Below, piece by piece: positions 21,930 to 32,546 of a DNA stretch of 64,000 nt. The DNA is from Plantago major. Taxonomy: Eukaryota; Streptophyta; Magnoliopsida; Lamiales; Plantaginaceae. The stretch spans positions 21,824,566 through 21,888,565 of the forward strand of contig CM048839.1 of the NCBI GenBank assembly GCA_026545765.1, written 5' to 3'. How positions within the stretch are numbered: the stretch's first letter is position 1; every line of letters begins with the position of its first letter. Both the position numbers and the translations under genes were made by a program. Below the pieces are notes generated by a model, which saw only the letters and a list, made by a program, of their open reading frames with translations, was not told the origin of the DNA and ran no database searches.

Positions 21930-24734
21930 ATGTAAGTTGTAACTAGGGTCCGTTTGTACTTTTGACAATTCTAGAATAATTTTATACCCTTTAGAAAAAC
22001 CTAGAAATCTCTCAACCCTAATGCCCTAAGCGGCGCAAGCAGAATTCCAAGCAAAAGCAAAAACCTCTTCACTTTGCATTTGAAATCAGCCACACTGGAG
22101 TCCCAAGCATCGCCGGCGTTAGTTTATCCCAATTTGGTAGATCTTCTTTTCTCTTAGCATCTGTATTTGAACTTTGATTGAAGTATTGGGGTGTAATTTT
22201 TATCATGTAGTTTTTGATATGGTAAAGATTGTTTGCGGCATCTCATACTCTGATTCAGGGTGTCGTTTATGGTTATAATTGTTGGATAGATCAGGAAAGC
22301 ATTAACAAATTTCCTTTATAGAACTAAGGAAATTTGAGTGATAGAATCCTTAATAGGTAGCTACATATCACAAAGTTTCAATTCATTTTGTATATTAATT
22401 GTGCATTAATTTATCTAAGTTGATCATTATGTATACGGGTCAATCCCAATTCGCCTGGAAGGGGTGCGGCTGTTGCTTTTAATGTCCACTTTGCTTTCCA
22501 AGAATACTGATGTTATTTTATCTATGATCGATAACTGCAGAAGTATTGATTTCTGCAGCTATTCATTGATTTTCTCTTTAGAAAATGTGTTGTGTATTAT
22601 TGGCAAGGGGTATCAACTGAAGATCCGCCTTCAAATGCTGACACATTTCTTGCCCATCCATTCAAGAAAGTCAATGGTGCGCCCTAATGGGATTTTCTGT
22701 AGAAATCCTGGTGAATGTTTCCCTGTTTTCCACTTCATTAGAGATGTTAAACCTCCGTTCCTGGCTTTATTATTTCTGGCAGCCATGGGCATATAATTTT
22801 AGAGGGAATCTGGCTCTAGATACCGTGATAAATTATATGGAAATACGATAATAAGGCATGATGAGCTGAAGAGTGCTCTAGCAGACCTAGTAAGGTCTCT
22901 TATAACAGATACTTTCTTGTATCTTCTGGACGTTCTGCTGTCCCAGCATCACTGATTTTGTGTACATGAACTATTGCTTTTATTACATACGGTGGATTGA
23001 TTCATGTGACACATTGATTTATCACAATTAACAAGAGTAGAGTCCTTCATATTCGTGGTCATTAGTTACTGGTGAGCCAAGATTCTTATTCTACATAACA
23101 GGAGAAATGTGGCCTTTTGACTTGTTTAAGTGGTCTTAAAACTTCTAACTTGATCTGACTCATCTTGAAGTTTCTTTCTGATTTCTGGATGAGGTAAACA
23201 TGAAATTTCTATATTTCTGTGTCTGTGAAGCTCATCAACTCAGTGTCAAGGTCTCAATGTTCTTCTGAATATCGCAAAATCCTAAGAAATAAAACTTGTT
23301 ACCCTGTAGTTTTCATATGTCTCGATGTTTTTCTGAATATCGCGAAATCCTAAGAAATAAAACTTGTTACCCTGTAGTTTTCATGTTCAACTTATAGGAG
23401 CTGTTATGGATTGTTGAAGGTAGTGTACTCTAAACTTAAGAAACTGGAAGTTTCATTTAAAAGAGGAAAGCCATCAGTATTGATTGAAAGGTCTGTATAC
23501 TTCGGAGATTAAATACAGATGTATATTTGTAAGTTCGAATTCAAGGAAAAGTGCCCTGGATCTAGGTCAATGGCAATCTATTTAGTTATTGTTTCGTGTA
23601 TTATACATCAATTATAATGTGTTTTTCGCCAAATCCTTGGGTATTGTTTTCTGTTTACACAAACATTTTGAATATCTATGTGGTAGACTGGAGTGTTTCT
23701 ATTGTGTTTATGAAGTTGTTTATGTCTAAGGAAGAAATTATGGTCACCAGATAGATTGATGGATTTGGGTTGCAGGATAGAGTAGAATAGAGAAAAGCCA
23801 TCAATTGTTGTACTTTTCTTTCGTTCATGAAAAAGTTACTTTTCAACAGTCCATTGTTCTCTGTCAATACTTCGTGACCTTTTTTTTATGTGCAATGAGA
23901 TCCCATCTGCCTATTAACATACTGCTCCTAAAGATTTCAATACAAATTGTTCATGTCTACTCGTTGAAGTGTACTCGTACAGTCCAAATCGGCTAGTGAT
24001 TTATACCTGGCAAGTCCAATAGAATTTGGGGTTTAATTCCTTCAAAGTCAGTTGCATAGTTCGTATTAGTAATCACTACACATAGATGTGTAGTTCTTAC
24101 TAGTAGCTTCACAGGTGCAGTTTTATAGCATGTAAAGGATAGGTAGTGATGTGTAAAAGGAGTGATGCTTGGGGTAGTAATGTCGAATGTTAAGAGCTCT
24201 TTCTAGCCTGCAAAGAACACTAGTTGAAGTCTTTGGTCTTATTTACATGCATATACTAATACCATGATAAGAATATATCACTCGCCAATGACTACATAAG
24301 GTCACCAAGTTATCATTGCAGCATACAAGTTATTCCTGCTGTACTATTGTAACTCAGATATTTTCCTGGCTTTTGTTCCTCTTTTACCCCCACCCCCAAT
24401 ACTGAGAAATTTCCTTGCTGCCTTAGATATCAAGAATTCCTGCTATTTAGTAGTGAAACATTGCTGTGTTTATAGACAGTGGACTCAATTAGAAAGAGGA
24501 AAAAAAGACATAGTCATATCATAATCAACAATAGTTTCCTCGGCCCTTCTCAATATCAACTGTTGTTGAGCCTGTTCTATTCCGTCAGTATCATACTTCG
24601 ATTAAAATTTAAGAATTTGTCTGGAATATTCAACTCGTAAAATCTGCACTGAATGCTGTTTTTGTTTTTCTTTTCTTCTTTGATGAATATCTGCAGAATT
24701 GAGGATAACTGGAGGGCAGTAAGGAGCCAGGGAA
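21930..24734 (+). other. putative 5' leader and leader intron of the first F-box gene
   Basis: About 22020-22137 looks like a plant 5' leader (CCTAAGCGGCGCAAGCAG onward) and is followed by a possible donor, GTAGAT. A good acceptor (GAATATCTGCAG) ends at about 24696, 38 bp before the F-box ATG, so a leader intron of about 2.5 kb is plausible. The 110-codon open frame at 22464-22796 has no recognised family. A 68-bp tandem duplication lies at 23251-23386. Confidence 0.4.
23251..23386. repeat. 68-bp tandem duplication
   Basis: The unit starting GTCTCAATGTTCTTCTGAAT at 23251 is repeated at 23319 (GTCTCGATGTTTTTCTGAAT). Both copies share ATCCTAAGAAATAAAACTTG and end in CCCTGTAGTTTTCAT. Very few differences, so the duplication is recent. 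Confidence 0.9.
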
Positions 24735-25799
24735 ATGGAAACGAGGAAACTGGGAAATGAAGAAGTAGAACAGCAAACAGAGGACTTTAGCTGCCAGCCT
24801 TCAGAGCTGATGTTGTCAACATTAAGCATGATTCTAGACAGTGAAATGGACACAGGGAGACTGGGAAATGAGGAAGTAGATCAGCAATTAGACTACTTGA
24901 GCCGCCTTCCTCATGAGCTGTTGCTCTGTATATTAAGCAGGATTGAAGATTTGAAGTTCCTATGCCAGTGCATGGTGGTGTCAAAGCTCTTTGCTTTGAC
25001 AATATATCACATTAAAAGGATCTCCCTGAAGATTCCGAGGATTGGTGGAGACTCTTCTTTTGCACATCTCACTCTCTCTAAACTTGTATCTGAGGTACTT
25101 GATAAAAGTGACGAAATCACTGATCTTATTCGGCCATCATTCATTCGGCAGGTGCACTGGATTGCAAAGTCACTAAACAAATTCTGGGAACTCGAACATG
25201 TTTATATAGAGTTCCCTTGTCCGAGAAACCCTTGTGCTTTACGATTTCTCAAGTGGAAAGCAAAACTGGGAAGTTGTGAGCCAATTGTAGAAAGCTTCGT
25301 GTCGTTGGCACCGACGTCGATCTGGGGTGAATTTGAACATGAATGTCTTCAGTTCCTGGAAGATCCTCCTAGCAGCAACTCTGGAAAAGATTGCCTCATT
25401 TTCCCCATCACATTTTGCAGCGAATGGCTATTTCTGATATATGTGCTCATCAAATGGCATCCTAAACTTAGGAGCTTGACATGTACAGATTTCCATAGGC
25501 ATGGAACAATCATGCTCAATGACAAGCAGATATCTGAGTGGAGGAAAAGGTTGCTGCCTAAAGAAGGCGTAATTAGTGTAGCCAGCCCGGTCATGTATAG
25601 CCCGGGGTATATCAGTGAGTTACATTTACCTGCAGCGCGTTACTGGATTAAAGATGTTTCTTATCTGTTCATGGATTTTCTTGAGCGACCAAATCCTGCG
25701 AGTGATGACTATTTGAAGGATTATGTGTATGGTAATACAGAAAAGTTGCTCGGGGAGGCAGTGGGAGAGATTTTAAAGTCTAGAGGAGAGGTGGAATGA
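24735..25799 (+). CDS. F-box protein, AUF1-like family, with duplicated N terminus
   Basis: A 354-aa single-exon F-box protein, a predicted substrate receptor of SCF ubiquitin ligases. The F-box lies at about residues 54-95 (LSRLPHELLLCILSRIEDLK, then VVSKLFA). The rest follows the layout of AUF1 and relatives: a conserved region FLKWKAKLG, a KQISEWRKRLLP block, LPAARYWIKDV and a C-terminal LLGEAVGEILKSR. It is closely related to the gene at 32543 over its whole length. The first 37 codons are an in-frame tandem duplication of the next 37 (111 bp; METRKLGNEEVEQQ against MDTGRLGNEEVDQQ). The start at 24735 includes the extra copy; initiation at the second ATG (24846) would give a normal-length protein. 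The Arabidopsis AUF1/AUF2 role in auxin and cytokinin response is family knowledge and may not transfer. Confidence 0.85.
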   Translation: METRKLGNEEVEQQTEDFSCQPSELMLSTLSMILDSEMDTGRLGNEEVDQQLDYLSRLPHELLLCILSRIEDLKFLCQCMVVSKLFALTIYHIKRISLKIPRIGGDSSFAHLTLSKLVSEVLDKSDEITDLIRPSFIRQVHWIAKSLNKFWELEHVYIEFPCPRNPCALRFLKWKAKLGSCEPIVESFVSLAPTSIWGEFEHECLQFLEDPPSSNSGKDCLIFPITFCSEWLFLIYVLIKWHPKLRSLTCTDFHRHGTIMLNDKQISEWRKRLLPKEGVISVASPVMYSPGYISELHLPAARYWIKDVSYLFMDFLERPNPASDDYLKDYVYGNTEKLLGEAVGEILKSRGEVE

Positions 25800-25894
25800 A
25801 AGATCATCTAGTTAGGTACTTCATCCCATGGTTGCTCAGTGCCTTGCTTATTTTCTCGCTATTCTCTGTAGCTTTGCGTAAAATGACAGGTGTG

Positions 25895-26094
25895 TGTGAA
25901 AGAATATGAGTCCGTGACTCTTTCTATTGATCTCATTCAATATATATAATAGTTACAATACAAGAGTATAACTCAACTAGGATTGGGAATTCTACTACAA
26001 TACTAAGTATAACTAGACTAGGTTAGGAATTAGGAATTTACCATAACACTAACTACTACTAAATATTCTATTCTAATATTTACATAGTCTAACA
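25895..26094 (-). repeat. copia LTR
   Basis: A 200-bp LTR with TG...CA-type ends: on the minus strand it starts TGTTAGACTATG and ends TTCTTTCACA. A purine tract (GCGGGGAG) precedes it on the minus strand, the expected polypurine tract. The 5-bp duplication GTGTG lies directly outside. Confidence 0.85.
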
Positions 26095-29000
26095 CTCCCC
26101 GCAGTCGAAACGGGAGGTGGAAATACGCTGAGACTGTCCCGAAAATCTTCAAACAAAACCTGTGGAAGTCCCTTCGTAAATATGTCTTCAATTTGGAATC
26201 GAGAAGGAACATGAAGAACTCGAACTTGTCCTTTAGCCACCTTCTCGCGAACAAAATGAATGTCCATCTCAATATGCTTGGTGCGCTGATGTTGTACTGG
26301 ATTTCCCGAGAGATGAACAACACTGACATTATCACAATACACCAAAGTCGCTGTACGAATCGGACAATGTAACTCTAAGAGCAGATTGCGCAACCAGCAA
26401 GATTCTGAAACCACATTAGCAACTCCACGATATTCAGCTTCTGCACTTGATCTTGACATGGTAGGCTGACGCTTAGACGATCAAGAAATCAAATTATCCC
26501 CAAGAAACACACAATAACCGGAGGTTGAACGACGTGTATCTGGACACCCACCCCAATCAGCATCAGTGTAGGACACTAGTTTGGAAAACTGGAGATATAA
26601 GTGCAAGCCAAAAGAAAGTGTGCCCTTGATATATCGAATAATGCGCTTAAGCGCATGGTAGTGATCATCACGAGGGTCATGCATATGTAGACATACTTGC
26701 TGAACAACATAAGATATATCAGGACGAGTGAATGTCAAGTATTGAAGTGCACCAGCAAGACTTCGATACAGAGTAGAATCCGAGACCGGGACTGAAGTCG
26801 AACCTGCCAACTTCGGTTTGGCCTCGACAGGTGTTACGGTCGGTTTACAAGCCGACATGCCAGCTCGCTCGATGATTTCTTCTGCGTATTTGCGTTGTGA
26901 AAGAAACAATCCCTGCTGATTACGAGAAACCGCAATGCCGAGAAAATAATTGATAGGGCCAAGATCTTTCATAGCGAATTCAGATGCAAGAAGTGTCGTA
27001 ATCGTGCGGCGAAGAGAATCATAAGAGGTGGTGAGAATAATATCATCAACATATAGAAGAATGTATGCCATATTCGATCCATGTCGATAGATGAATAAGG
27101 AGTTGTCTGATTTGCTGTTGACTAACCCAAGAGAATAGACATAATCCGCAAACGGCTTATACCAAGCTCGTGGAGCCTGTTTGAGACCATATAGTGATTT
27201 GCGAAGTAAGCAAACATAATCCAGGTGAGTAGCATCCCGAAAACCCACTGGCTGATGCATATACACAGTTTCAGAGAGATCGCCATGTAAAAATGCATTC
27301 TTCACATCCAGCTGATGAATAGGCCAATGGTTAGACAAAGCAAGGCTCAGAACTGTACGGATCGTCGCCGGTTTGACCACCGGACTAAAAGTCTCTCCAC
27401 AATTAATGCCAACCTGCTGGGTTTTGCCGTCACCTACAAGACGGGCCTGCCTCTCAAAAGAACCGTCAGATTTAACTTTATGAGCAAATATCCACATAGA
27501 GCGAATAATATTAACATTAGGTGGACGGGGTACCAAATCCCACGTCTTATTTTTAATAAGAGCATCAAATTCTTCTTCCATGGCAAGTTTCCAATTTGGG
27601 TCACGAAGAGCAAAAATAGGATTACGAGGAAGAGGAGATTTTGAAACAGTGTGGAGATTGACATAATCCGGTCAAAAAAAATTTGGATTGGGGACTCGAG
27701 CACGGCCGGACCGCAAGGGCTGGTCGGGTGCATTGTGGACCGGGGGAGGGGCCTGTGGTGGTGAAGGCGGGATGTGGGCTGGCTGAGAAGAAGGGCGGCG
27801 GTGAGCTGCGGATGCATCTTGACCCGATGTTGGATTTTAGATGATTGTCCGGGCGGATTGGAGATGATTGGGCTCGAATTGATCTGGCCAGATTGTGATT
27901 CATGACAGATTGTCCAGATGATTTTGACTGGGCCGGCGTGAGGCTACGGCCCAGCTGATGATCATGGACGTGTGGTCCAGGAACATGGGGAAGGGAATCC
28001 GGGCTTGGCTGATTTGGAGCTGCTATTGGGTTATGAAACCCGGGTGTATGAGTAAGAGTCCGAAGCCAAGGGGAAGAGGAGTCATCATCAAGAAAACCAT
28101 ATGTGGAAGGGTCCGGGGAATGGGATGATGCAAAGGGAAATATATTCTCATAAAATATCACATGCCGAGAAATAATAATTTTACGAGAAGATAATTCATA
28201 ACACTTATACCCTCGATGATTCTACGGATATCCCAAAAACACACAAGGAGAGGAACGTGCATGTAATTTATGGATAGTGGTAGAAGGAGTAAGAGGATAG
28301 CATAAACACCCAAAAACCCGGAGATGTGTATAAGTAGGTATTCGATGATATAACATCTGAAAGGGAGAGGCATTGTCAAGCAATTTGCTGGGTAATATAT
28401 TAAGTAAATATGTAGCCATATGGAGAGCATGATGCCAAAACGATGCGGGCAAAGAAGCATGTGTAAGAAGTGTACGAATGATAATATTAATGGATCGGAT
28501 TTTTCTCTCAGCTTTACCATTTTGTGGAGATGTATGAGGACAAGAAAAATGAAAGGTCATACCATGGGAGGCACAAAACTGTCAAAATTGGCTATTATCA
28601 AATTCTTTCCCATTATCACACTGGAGATTTTTTACTTGTTTCTCAATTAATGTGCGTAATTCTAAGAATTTATCAAACACATCAGACATTTTAGCAAGAG
28701 GAAAAGTCCACAAAAAATTGGAGAAGTCATCTAGGAAAAGAACATAATAGCGATGTCCCATAGAACTTAAGACAGGAGAGGTCCACAAATCACTATGAAT
28801 AATATCAAACGGAAACATTGTTTTCGACAACGATGCATCAAAAGGCAACTTAATATGTTTACCCAAAACACAAGAGCGACAAATGCTGGAAGATAAAGAC
28901 TTATTACATGCTATGCTAGAATCACGTTTAAGATAATCTAAAACTGGTGATCCTGGATGTCCTAAGCGAGCATGCCAAAGTGGTGGAGACAGAGCAGAAA

Positions 29001-29645
29001 AAGTGGATGGCTCGGATGTAGGAAAGGCGATGGTGGTGAGTGGGTAAAGATCCCCAGAACTATCACATCTCATAATGGCTATCCCCGTCTGTAATTTTTT
29101 CACAGAAAATCCATAAGGATCAAACTCAACCGAAACAGAGTTATCAGAAGTAAATTTGCGCACAGATATCAAATTCTTAACAAGATGAGGGGCATGCAAA
29201 ACATTACGTAGTCGAGAGGAGGGTTTGAGGGAGGTAAAGAAGTATGACCATAGCCACGAATTGGAATAGAATTACCATCTCCTACAATAATGCCATTATT
29301 TTGATTGCTCATATTAAAATAAGACGAGAGATTACCTTTGGCGGATGTCATATGAGAAGTTGCGCCAGTATCCATGTACCAATTCGGATCCGGTTGCTGT
29401 AATGTCATAGTATGCATTGCAGTTTCGATCTCAGTTGGAGCATATTGACTCGGTGGAGCCATCGACACTGTGTAAGCTTGTTGATTGGGTGCCGAACCCA
29501 ATATTCCATAAGGATGGCGCGGAGGTGGTGCTGCCATAGGAGGACGTGCAGGATAAAATTTGGCGGATATGCCCAGCCGGCATGTGTCTGCGGTGGCGTA
29601 CAACCCTTGACCCATGAGCGCTTCTTGTATTTACATAGTCTAACA
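25895..29645 (-). mobile_element. Ty1-copia LTR retrotransposon, broken
   Basis: A fossil Ty1-copia element lying on the minus strand in the 3' flank of the first F-box gene. Parts seen, in minus-strand order: a short gag/GAG-pre-integrase part and integrase (about 29615-28160), reverse transcriptase with YVDD (about 27580-26480) and RNase H (about 26460-26075), followed by an LTR at 25895-26094. The integrase-before-RT order is the copia hallmark. A 5-bp duplication GTGTG flanks it (25890-25894 and 29646-29650). It is incomplete and its reading frame is broken in several places. Two comparable LTRs are not available, so its age cannot be judged from LTR divergence; the intact duplication and readable domains suggest moderate age. 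Confidence 0.93.
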
Positions 29646-29650
29646 GTGTG

Positions 29651-30759
29651 ACTTCCAGGATGGCGTACTTAAAACCTGTGAAGATGGAGCCTCTAAGTAA
29701 AGTTTGTTTCAATGCATCTATGACATGGAATCTCCTTTTCTTTCATTGCAGTTCTGTTTGTGCTTCCAATATGTGTTAAGACATTTTCCTCCTTTCAGCT
29801 GTGAGAGCTTATTATCATTTGTTGTGGAAACATTTGTATGTTCTGTGTTGTTGTGATCTCGGTCTTTTCTCTTCTTCTATGGTTGTTGTAAACATAATCT
29901 TCTGGTTGGATCTGTGTAAGATATTTTTAAATTTGTGTTGTTTTACATGTAATTTTGCATTTCTTGTTGCCATATTGCAGCTTTGTGTGAGCATTCTGTA
30001 TTTTCGAAAAATTGCTATTTCAGAGAAAGATATCTAGAGAGGCTTCAATATGATTCATCTGTGAACAATAAAAATGGTATAGAACCTTACATCAATGAGT
30101 CTGATCGTTTGAACATGTTATTATGGCCTGATTTCTTACAAGAAGAAAAGATCATGTTTTGCAAATCAATCAAACAAGTCCTACGAGTGTTTCAATCCCG
30201 GCGAGATCCCTTGCAATCCTGATACGTTTTGACACTTGGGTGGGAGTGACATGCCCATCGCGGGTGACATAGCACCCGGGCGTGATTGCGGCCAGGAGCC
30301 CAAAAATTCCAGGCAGGATATTCAAGTATGGGTTACATTGGCCATTTACCCTAATTGAAACCTACTAACCTAATAATACATATCAAATTTCTAAAGTTTA
30401 AGCAATTTTTCTTCAGTTTCTGGCTTGATCCTTGTTAATTGAGTTTTTCCTAAGCTTTTATGTTTATGTTAATAATGTGCGCGCGCACACACACATATAT
30501 ATAAAACTTTAGTATCCATGTCATCCCGGTAGCGTGATCCCGCTAGACCAGTTTTTTCGGTTGGGCGCGACGCGAGCCGGAATTGACATGTTTCCTATAG
30601 ATGTTGTAAAACTATCACTATGCATGCAACTCACAATTGCTAGGATCAGTTGTGGCCAAGGTTAGAATTTGGAGCGTGTCAGTGTCATGTGACTTGTGAG
30701 TATTCCGAGATTATCATGCAAAGTATCTCGTGAAACTTTACATTTACCATATAAACCTC
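29651..30759. other. flank between the copia element and the MULE
   Basis: 29651 onward continues the pre-insertion 3' flank of the first F-box gene. No coding feature is convincing. A short mixed repeat of GCGCGC, CACACA and TATATA lies at about 30479-30505. The last 60 bp before 30760 appear to be part of the promoter of the second F-box gene, now displaced by the MULE. Confidence 0.4.
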
Positions 30760-31024
30760 GAGAGAATGGCACGAATGGTCCCAAAGTTTGGACCATATGG
30801 CGCATGCAATTGAAGGTTTTGCGCGCTGGCATGTATAATCCTACTGTTATGTACATTTCAGGTCAGTCGTCCAAATTGGGTGACGTGGCCGTCGGGTCAA
30901 AGTCTATTTCCGACTTTGACCAAAACATCACCATACACATCAGCACACTAATAAATTAAATTTCAAAAAAAAAAAAAAAAAAAAAAAACTAAAATACAAT
31001 AATACATACAGACGACATCTCACT

Positions 31025-31031
31025 TATAAAA
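31025..31031 (+). promoter_or_regulatory. TATA box inside the Pack-MULE-like element
   Basis: TATAAAA 65 bp before the ATG at 31090, with CCCTAATTCC-type leader sequence between them. It suggests that the captured segment included a core promoter. Confidence 0.45.
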
Positions 31032-31089
31032 CCCCCAAATCAGATTGAAGAACCCTAATTCCTCCTCTCTCAATTGAACCAAATCCACC

Positions 31090-31323
31090 ATGTCTACTTC
31101 ATCTGCAAGCTCGTACTCAAGCTCCATCTCATCAGACGACACTCGCCTTTGTGACTGTGAGAGAATTGCACTCAAGCTCCATCTCATCAGACGACATCTC
31201 AAGCTCCAAATCGAAACCCCAGTTTTAAAACCCCCAAATCGAAACAGAATTCCAAACACAAGCTCTGTTTTCCTGAATCTCAAGCTCAACATTCGGCGTA
31301 ATCAACGCGTCGATTCATCATAA
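31090..31323 (+). CDS. short ORF in captured sequence of the Pack-MULE-like element
   Basis: A 77-codon frame starting MSTSSASSYSSSISSDD, followed by LCDCERIALKL and a basic tail. The Ser-rich start and CDC word recall the start of plant GRF-type zinc-finger proteins, but the rest does not follow that domain. Part of the sequence is internally duplicated (ACTCAAGCTCCATCTCATCA occurs at about 31127 and again at about 31171). The ATG has good context (CCACCATG). It may be transcribed but is probably not a functional protein. No family is claimed. Confidence 0.25.
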   Translation: MSTSSASSYSSSISSDDTRLCDCERIALKLHLIRRHLKLQIETPVLKPPNRNRIPNTSSVFLNLKLNIRRNQRVDSS

Positions 31324-31785
31324 ACGAGCTTCAAAGCTACCGAGATCATCGGCATGAGCCGCATCGACGAGTCACTGCGAAATCGGCTCGACTTGAACTC
31401 TCTCACCGAAAAACTGGCCTTTGTCGTCATTTTCGACTCATATGAATTTTGCTCGTGTGTGAGTTTTTGTGATTTGCAGAGAGTACGGATAGGGAATGAA
31501 AATGATTTTATTGCAGGCGTGTATGTGAAAGAGAGGAGAATTGTAAAATTATTTTGGTTTTTTTTTTTTTTTTAAATTTTGAAATTTAATTTATTAGTGT
31601 GCTGATGTGTATGGTGATGTGTTGGTCAAAGTCGGAAATAGACTTTGACCCGACGGCCACGTCACCCAATTTGGACGACGGACCTGAAATGTACATAACA
31701 GTAGGATTATACATGCCAGCGCGCAAAACCTTCAATTGCATGCGCCATATGGCCCAAACTTTGGGACCATTTGTACCATTCTCTT

Positions 31786-32542
31786 TATAAACCTCTGTGT
31801 TCCTGCCTCATGCTTCCAAGAAAATGGCCAAAACAAAAACATAAACATGGTAGAGCAGTTAATCGAGATATGCAAGATTCCCATGAGAAGCCAAGCCTTG
31901 TTGTCGTGGATTGGAGTATGAAGTGCCAAAAAGATGAACAAGATTGTATGGTACCGGAACTCAAGTATCTCTTCTTCTTGCTTGCATGAAGCGTACTCTC
32001 CGTGGTCCAGCTCCACCCGATCACTAACTGTTCCGACCTGGAAAGGGCCTGGGTCCGATTTATCGGAGTATGTGGTTTGAGTTTACTTTATAACTTTATT
32101 ACTCGGTGAATATCAACAAGAAAGACGTGTAATAATTAATTAGAATGTCAACTATCATTATTAATATATTCAGAAGCAGTATGTCACGCAACAAAATTTA
32201 ATCACGTTGAAAGTTCAATGCTTGAATTATTGCAACTTGTTTGCTTATTTTATAATGGCATGCTTTCCAGATTTCTTAGCCAATTAAGGTCATATAATAG
32301 GAGCAGACTGTTCAGAAATCATTCACTTTAGTTTCACAAGGCTTTGAGGTACTTCCATTAACCTAGCTTTCTTTCTCTTTTCTTCCTTCATATATATTTA
32401 AGTAATTTGATAATTCGATTGCGGTCTTTTGAAGTGTTAAGTGATCAAGATTTTTGTTGGAAACTCTCCATCTTGCTTCTATATGTTGTCTTGATGTTGT
32501 TGTTCTTTATTTCTTGATGTATATGAGAAAGTGGCAGACCAC
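31786..32542 (+). other. upstream and leader region of the second F-box gene
   Basis: Starts with the second copy of the TATAAACCTC duplication, which contains TATAAA, followed by leader-like sequence (GTGTTCCTGCCTCATGCTTC). No coding exon with a known family is seen. A short upstream frame ends on the F-box start codon. Confidence 0.4.
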
Positions 32543-32546
32543 ATGA
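32523..32546 (+). promoter_or_regulatory. upstream ORF overlapping the F-box start codon
   Basis: An upstream ATG at 32523 opens a 7-codon frame (MRKWQTT) whose stop TGA at 32544-32546 overlaps the F-box ATG at 32543 (ATGA). If the transcript includes this region, the uORF would be expected to lower translation or set it by reinitiation. This is inferred from position only. Confidence 0.4.

Larger units (their letters stand above)
30760..31785. mobile_element. MULE-type element with long TIRs and captured sequence (Pack-MULE-like)
   Basis: A 1026-bp element with long terminal inverted repeats of roughly 220 bp (30760 to about 30985 against about 31565-31785). The two arms share GGTCCCAAAGTTTGG, CATATGGCGCATGCAATTG, GTCAAAGTCTATTTCCGAC and more. 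It is flanked by a perfect 10-bp duplication TATAAACCTC (30750-30759 and 31786-31795), as expected for Mutator-like elements. No transposase is present. The unique centre (about 31000-31560) contains a TATA box, a leader-like stretch and a short reading frame, and looks like captured host gene sequence with its own internal repeats. Confidence 0.92.

Noticed and set aside
22464-22796. 110-codon open frame upstream of the first F-box gene
   Set aside because: No recognisable domain, unusual composition, and it lies in the likely leader intron.
32531-32542. Extension of the second F-box protein to a GTG start
   Set aside because: Plant nuclear genes start at ATG; the in-frame ATG is at 32543 and the F-box is complete from there.
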